DNA of 33,606 nucleotides. Origin: Hymenobacter sp. IS2118 (lineage in GTDB: Bacteria; Bacteroidota; Bacteroidia; Cytophagales; Hymenobacteraceae). The notes beneath the pieces were generated by a model. The model was not told where the DNA came from. It worked only from the letters and a program-made list of their open reading frames with translations, and did no database searches. Location of the stretch: contig NZ_JNLX01000123.1 in the NCBI RefSeq assembly GCF_000715495.1, positions 1 through 33,606 on the forward strand. Direction: 5' to 3'. Each line of letters begins with the position of its first letter. The first letter of the stretch is position 1. This document shows, piece after piece, positions 29,783-33,606 of this stretch. A program made the position numbers and the translations under genes.

Positions 29783-30095
29783 TGAGAACTTACCCAAAGG
29801 ACTAAAGCAGGACTTTCCCGACCACGAGGTTTTCACCGTTTGGGATAAAGGCTGGAATGGCATCAAGAATGGTGAACTGCTAAAGCTAATGCTGGCCGAC
29901 GGTTTTCACGCGTTGTTGACCTTTGATAAAAATTTGCAGCACCAGCAGAATTTCGAGCGGTATGTTTTGACCGTTTTTGTGCTGAATGCACCAATCAATC
30001 GATATTCGGTACTGACCAACCTTTCGGTGAAGGTGAACGCCTTGCTGAACGAAGGCGCCTTGCCGGTAGGGCCGATTATTATCACGCAGGACTAA
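29766..30095 (+). CDS. DUF5615 PIN-like protein, probable toxin
   Basis: A 109-residue protein of the DUF5615 (Mut7-C/PIN-like) family. The N-terminal LLLDENLPKGL carries the first acidic residues (Asp6, Glu7), and ADGFHALLTFDKNLQHQQNF carries the next Asp, the usual arrangement for a metal-dependent RNase centre. These acidic positions are intact. It starts inside the preceding DUF433 gene (overlap 17 bases), so the two are surely co-transcribed. Together they form a candidate type II toxin-antitoxin pair whose RNA target is unknown. GC content is lower than the surroundings. Confidence 0.9.
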   Translation: MRLLLDENLPKGLKQDFPDHEVFTVWDKGWNGIKNGELLKLMLADGFHALLTFDKNLQHQQNFERYVLTVFVLNAPINRYSVLTNLSVKVNALLNEGALPVGPIIITQD

Positions 30096-30144
30096 GGCTG
30101 TTTTTCGCCTAATCCCCGTAGCAAATACGATTACTAACCATCTA

Positions 30145-31398
30145 ATGCGCGTCCTCCACACCGCCGACTGGCACCTTGGCCAGCATTTTCTCACGGGCCA
30201 GGAACGCACCACCGAGCAGCAGGCTTTCCTCGACTGGCTACTGCTGACGGTGCAGGACCAGGGCATTGAGGTGCTGGTAATTGCCGGCGACATCTTCGAC
30301 ACCCAAACGCCCTCGTACACGGCGCAGGAGCTGTACTACACCTTCTTGGTGAAGATGCAAAGTACCTGCTGCCGCGACATCGTGGTGGTGGGTGGCAACC
30401 ACGACTCTCCCACCATGCTCAACGCCTCGCGGCAATTGCTGCGGCAGTTGCGCATCCACGTAGTGGGCGGCGTGCCCACGGAGCCAGCCGAGCAGATTAT
30501 CCATTTGAACGGGGCCGGCGGCCGGCCGGGGCTGGTGGTGTGCGCGGTGCCGTTTCTGCGCGACCGCAACATCCGGCTGGCCGTGGCCGGCGAAAGCCCC
30601 GACGACCGGCAGCTCCGCATTCGCCACAGCATTGCCGACCACTACGCTGCCCTGGCCGGCCACGCGGCCGTGCTGGGCCAGCGCGAGCAGGACGTACCGG
30701 TGCTGGCCACCGGCCACCTCTACGCGGCCGGCGGCGAGGCCCGCGAGGGCGCCGAGCGCGACGTGCACATTGGCGGGCTGGGGCTGGTGGGGGCCGAGCA
30801 TTTTCCGGCGGCCTTCGACTACGTGGCCCTGGGCCACCTGCACCGGCCGCAACTGGTGGGTGGCCGCCAGCACATCCGCTACTCAGGCTCGCCGGTGCCG
30901 CTGTCCTTCACCGAAGCCAACGACAAGCAGCAAGTACTACTGCTGGAATTTAAAGGGGCCGGCGCGCCCGTCATTACCAGCCTGCCGGTGCCCGTGGCGC
31001 GGCGCCTGCAGCGCTTCCACGGCACGCTGGACGAGGTGGAGGCCGATATTCTGGCCTATGATAACGAGGCATTCGGGCTGGTGGCCTGGGCCGATGTGCT
31101 GGTGCGCTCCGACGAAACGCCGGCCGAAGTGCAACGCCGCATCCAAGCTGTGCTGGAGCTGCAAAAGAAGAAAGTAGTGGCCCCGCGCGGCGTGCGCCAC
31201 CAGCGCCTGACCGAGGTGGCCGGCCTGGCCGAAGCCGCCGTCCCGCTGGCCCTGCTGCACGAACTTACGGTGGACGAGGTGTTTGGCCGGCGCGTGGCCA
31301 GCCTACCACCCGAGCGGGCCGCGCAGCTCAGCGCCACCTTCGGGGAGCTCCGCCAGCTGCTGGCCGAAGCTGACCCGCAGGCGTGGAACGAGCAGTAG
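30145..31398 (+). CDS. sbcD: Exonuclease subunit SbcD (Mre11-like)
   Basis: A 417-residue nuclease subunit of SbcCD, which cleaves DNA hairpins and protein-blocked ends with ATP-dependent SbcC. Calcineurin-like phosphoesterase motifs are all present: HTADWHLGQ, VIAGDIFDTQ, VVVGGNHDSP, and further His in ATGHLYAAGG and ALGHLHRPQ. The capping region with YSGSPVPLSFTEANDKQQVL and the C-terminal SbcD domain (VAPRGVRHQRLTEVAGLAEA) follow. The ATG at 30145 starts MRVLHTADWHLG, the normal N-terminus. sbcC follows on the same strand after 140 bases, a longer gap than usual, containing an AGCT-rich repeat. The length is normal. Confidence 0.95.
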   Translation: MRVLHTADWHLGQHFLTGQERTTEQQAFLDWLLLTVQDQGIEVLVIAGDIFDTQTPSYTAQELYYTFLVKMQSTCCRDIVVVGGNHDSPTMLNASRQLLRQLRIHVVGGVPTEPAEQIIHLNGAGGRPGLVVCAVPFLRDRNIRLAVAGESPDDRQLRIRHSIADHYAALAGHAAVLGQREQDVPVLATGHLYAAGGEAREGAERDVHIGGLGLVGAEHFPAAFDYVALGHLHRPQLVGGRQHIRYSGSPVPLSFTEANDKQQVLLLEFKGAGAPVITSLPVPVARRLQRFHGTLDEVEADILAYDNEAFGLVAWADVLVRSDETPAEVQRRIQAVLELQKKKVVAPRGVRHQRLTEVAGLAEAAVPLALLHELTVDEVFGRRVASLPPERAAQLSATFGELRQLLAEADPQAWNEQ

Positions 31399-31538
31399 CG
31401 CGAACTTTGGAGAGTACTGAAGCATTATTCAAATGCTTGCCCTCCATTAGTTCCGCTGTTATTCAATTGTAATTATCTGAATACCAACGGCAAGGCTAAC
31501 AGCTTTCAGCTACTGGCTTAAAGCTCATTATCTACCCA

Positions 31539-33606
31539 ATGAAAATTATCAGCGTCCGCTTCGCTAACCTCAACTCGCTGCCTGGTCCGTTTTTGATTCG
31601 GTTTGATGCTACGCCACTGGCCGATACAGGGCTGTTTGCCATCACGGGGCCCACGGGGGCGGGCAAAAGCACGCTGCTTGATGCTATTTCGGTGGGCCTG
31701 TATGGCCGGGTGCCGCGCCACGACCGGCAGGTGGGCGAGATGGTGAGCCGCCACGCCAAGGAGGCGTGGTCGGAGGTGGAGTTTGAGGTGCACGAAACCG
31801 ACCCCGACACGGGCTCGACGGACCGCGTGCGCTACCGCTCGCGCTGGGAAGTGAAGCGCAAGGTGCGCGGCGAGGACAAGGGCGCGCTCAACCCCGATGC
31901 CATGACGCTGGTGCTGAGCCCTTCCAACGTGGCCATCATCAGTGGCAAGGAGGCGGTGCCGAAGCGGGTGAGTGAGCTGTCGGGGCTGGATTTTGGGCAG
32001 TTTGAGCAGTCGGTGCTGCTGAGCCAGGGCAAGTTTGCGCGCTTCCTGCACGCGCCCGAAAAGGAGCGTAGCGCCCTGCTGGAGAAGATGACCAACGTGG
32101 GCATCTACTCGCGGCTGAGTGTGGCGGCGTTTGAGAAAGCCAGGGAGGAGCAGCAGAAAACCCGCGAGCTGCAAATTCGGCTCGATGCCACCACCCTGCT
32201 GTCGGAAGAAGCGCGGGCCGGCCTGGAAGCCCGCCTCGACGTGCTGCACCAGCAAACGGAGCAGCATTATGAGGAGCAGCAGGACTTAAATCTATGTCTG
32301 TCCTGGCGAACCATCCTGGACCAATTCGACCGGCAGCTTAATGAAGCCGAGCGCGAAGCCGCACGCCTGCGCCAGCAGGAAACCGCGCTGGCCCCCGATT
32401 TTATCCGACTCGATGGCCACCTGCGCGCCGCCGCCGTGGACAAGCCCCTGGGCCTGGCCGAAGCCGCCGAGCGGGAAGTGAGCAGCGACGAAAAGCAGCT
32501 GGCGGAACTGGCGGAAGCCCTGCCCCGGCTAGTCCTGGCCGCCGAAACGGCCACTCAGACCCACCGGACCGCCACCGCCGCCCACGCCGAAGCCCTGGCC
32601 GAGGAAGACCGTCTGCGCCCGGTGCTCAGCCAGGCCCAGCAGCAGGACGCTACTATTGCCGCCGCCCGCCACCAGCTGGGCCTCAAGCGCACGGCCCACG
32701 GCCAGCAGCAGCGCACCCACACCCAAACCGCCGCCGACCTGCACCGGGAAGCGGTAGAAATTGAGAACCTGCAAACCCAGAGCACCACGCTCGACGGCTG
32801 GTTGATAGCGCATAGTGCCGAGAACGACCTGAAAAACCAGGTGCTGGCGCTGGACCGCGAAATAATCGACCTGCTGGGGGCGCAAAAGCAGTTGGCCGCC
32901 CTGGAAGCCCGCCAGCAGGAGCTGCATAAAAACCAGGACCAGACCGCGCTGGACCTGCGCCGCCAACGCGGCCTCGAAGCCGACGCGCTGGCCCGCCAGC
33001 AGGCTATCAAAGACCAAGGCCAGCCCTGCCGCACCGAGCGCGACGCCCTGCTGCTAGGCACCAGCGCCGCTGCCCTGGTGCAGCGGGCCGACGACCTGAG
33101 CGCCCACCGCCAGGCCCTGCAACAGCTGCTGCCCAAGGCCGAAACTGCCCACACCGAGCAAACCCGCGCCGAAGCCCTGACCGCCGAAATCAACCAGGAA
33201 GCTCCCGACCTAACCACCGCCGAAACCGCCGCCCGCCACCTCGAAACGCGTCGGACCGACGGCCTCGCGCTACTGGAAAGCTACCGCCGCGAGCTCCGCG
33301 CCCAGCAGGCCCTGGCCGACCTGAACCACCTACGCCAGCATTTGCAGGATGGCCAGCCCTGTGCCCTCTGCGGAGCGGTAGAACACGCTTTTGCCGCCGA
33401 TTTTGCCCCCGAAGCCGATGAGCAGGAGCAGCGCGTGACGCAGCAGCAGCTAGCCCTCACAAGCTTGGACGAGGAGCTGCGCCTCGCCACCACCGCCCTC
33501 GCCCGCCGCCAGACCCAGCAGCAGCAGCGCCAGCAGCGCCGCGACGAAGCCGCCGCCGCCGCCGAAACCGCCCGCCAGCAGGCTGCTTCCCTAGCCGCGC
33601 CGCTTC
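31539..33606 (+). CDS. sbcC: Exonuclease subunit SbcC (Rad50-like), 5' part
   Basis: The start and first 689 codons of the SbcC ATPase; the gene runs off the right edge without a stop. The ATG at 31539 begins MKIISVRFANLNSLPG. Walker A is ITGPTGAGKSTLLDAI, and the Q-loop region is FEQSVLLSQGKFARFLHAPE. Two long coiled-coil arms rich in Gln/Ala/Glu/Arg flank a zinc-hook Cys-x-x-Cys at residues 608 and 611 (QPCALCGAVEH), the dimerisation element of Rad50-type proteins. The Walker B and signature motifs would be in the missing C-terminal half. It pairs with sbcD just upstream. Confidence 0.95.
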   Translation, partial: MKIISVRFANLNSLPGPFLIRFDATPLADTGLFAITGPTGAGKSTLLDAISVGLYGRVPRHDRQVGEMVSRHAKEAWSEVEFEVHETDPDTGSTDRVRYRSRWEVKRKVRGEDKGALNPDAMTLVLSPSNVAIISGKEAVPKRVSELSGLDFGQFEQSVLLSQGKFARFLHAPEKERSALLEKMTNVGIYSRLSVAAFEKAREEQQKTRELQIRLDATTLLSEEARAGLEARLDVLHQQTEQHYEEQQDLNLCLSWRTILDQFDRQLNEAEREAARLRQQETALAPDFIRLDGHLRAAAVDKPLGLAEAAEREVSSDEKQLAELAEALPRLVLAAETATQTHRTATAAHAEALAEEDRLRPVLSQAQQQDATIAAARHQLGLKRTAHGQQQRTHTQTAADLHREAVEIENLQTQSTTLDGWLIAHSAENDLKNQVLALDREIIDLLGAQKQLAALEARQQELHKNQDQTALDLRRQRGLEADALARQQAIKDQGQPCRTERDALLLGTSAAALVQRADDLSAHRQALQQLLPKAETAHTEQTRAEALTAEINQEAPDLTTAETAARHLETRRTDGLALLESYRRELRAQQALADLNHLRQHLQDGQPCALCGAVEHAFAADFAPEADEQEQRVTQQQLALTSLDEELRLATTALARRQTQQQQRQQRRDEAAAAAETARQQAASLAAPL

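Noticed and set aside
31518..33493. Several minus-strand frames at the right end
   Set aside because: They overlap the plus-strand sbcC frame, which has Walker A, coiled coils and the CxxC hook; Ser/Arg-rich translations show they are shadows.
1..33606. CRISPR arrays, tRNA and rRNA genes, phage structural genes
   Set aside because: None was seen: no regularly spaced repeats of 24-40 bp, no cloverleaf with conserved TTC arm, no rRNA-like stretches, no capsid, tail or integrase genes beyond the IS and the transposase remnant.

Overview
The window looks like a chromosomal segment of a GC-rich Bacteroidota, most likely Hymenobacter or a close Cytophagales relative. This rests on about 65% GC coding DNA, several promoter -7 boxes of the Bacteroidota form TAnnTTTG (TATATTTG, TATTTTTG, TATCTTCG), few Shine-Dalgarno sequences, many lipoproteins with short signal peptides, and protein families typical of that group. 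The genus is inferred, not proven. No rRNA, tRNA or CRISPR array was found.

Layout. 1-1063: a complete IS5-family insertion sequence beginning at base 1, then a long palindromic repeat. 1064-4261 (minus): tetR - tolC-like - membrane-fusion-protein efflux operon with a clear TetR operator inside its promoter; the expected RND pump gene is not present and would lie beyond the IS. 4643-8463 (minus): a six-PAS soluble histidine kinase followed by a stand-alone receiver. 9030-10672: two small GAF-domain proteins bracketed by two look-alike hairpins. 10766-11132: a scar where a VOC (glyoxalase-like) gene fragment abuts a frameshifted IS481-type transposase tail. 11405-13532: a lipoprotein lactonase-type beta-propeller convergent with a conserved protein of unknown function. 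13667-15697: a ricin-lectin/PD40/OmpA envelope protein. 16034-20642: two secreted amidohydrolase-like proteins holding three amidohydrolase-like domains, of which only one keeps the HxH metal motif. 20778-21941: a divergent serine hydrolase.

22077-24757: a small TUDOR-like protein, an unknown lipoprotein (with a possible decayed copy of its C-terminus upstream), and a GNAT-nitrilase fusion. 24891-26471: an APC amino-acid permease, separated from the fusion gene by a perfect bidirectional terminator. 26716-27754: two Spy/CpxP-like periplasmic proteins. 27914-29275: a persulfide dioxygenase-rhodanese fusion. 29276-30095: a REP-like hairpin, a 102-104 bp MITE-like element with perfect terminal repeats and flanking direct repeats, and a DUF433-DUF5615 toxin-antitoxin-like pair of lower GC content. 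30145-end: sbcD and the first 689 codons of sbcC.

The best coherent units are the efflux operon under TetR control, the kinase-receiver pair, the amidohydrolase pair, the DUF433/DUF5615 module and SbcCD. The most noteworthy non-coding signals are the MITE-like element, a recurrent hairpin family (4598, 9030, 10639), an unexplained GC-rich block that can fold at 8761-8927, and an array of four 11-bp units between the amidohydrolase genes. I did not see a clearly new multi-gene system; the least explained loci are the GAF pair, the ligand-less amidohydrolases and the block at 8761-8927.
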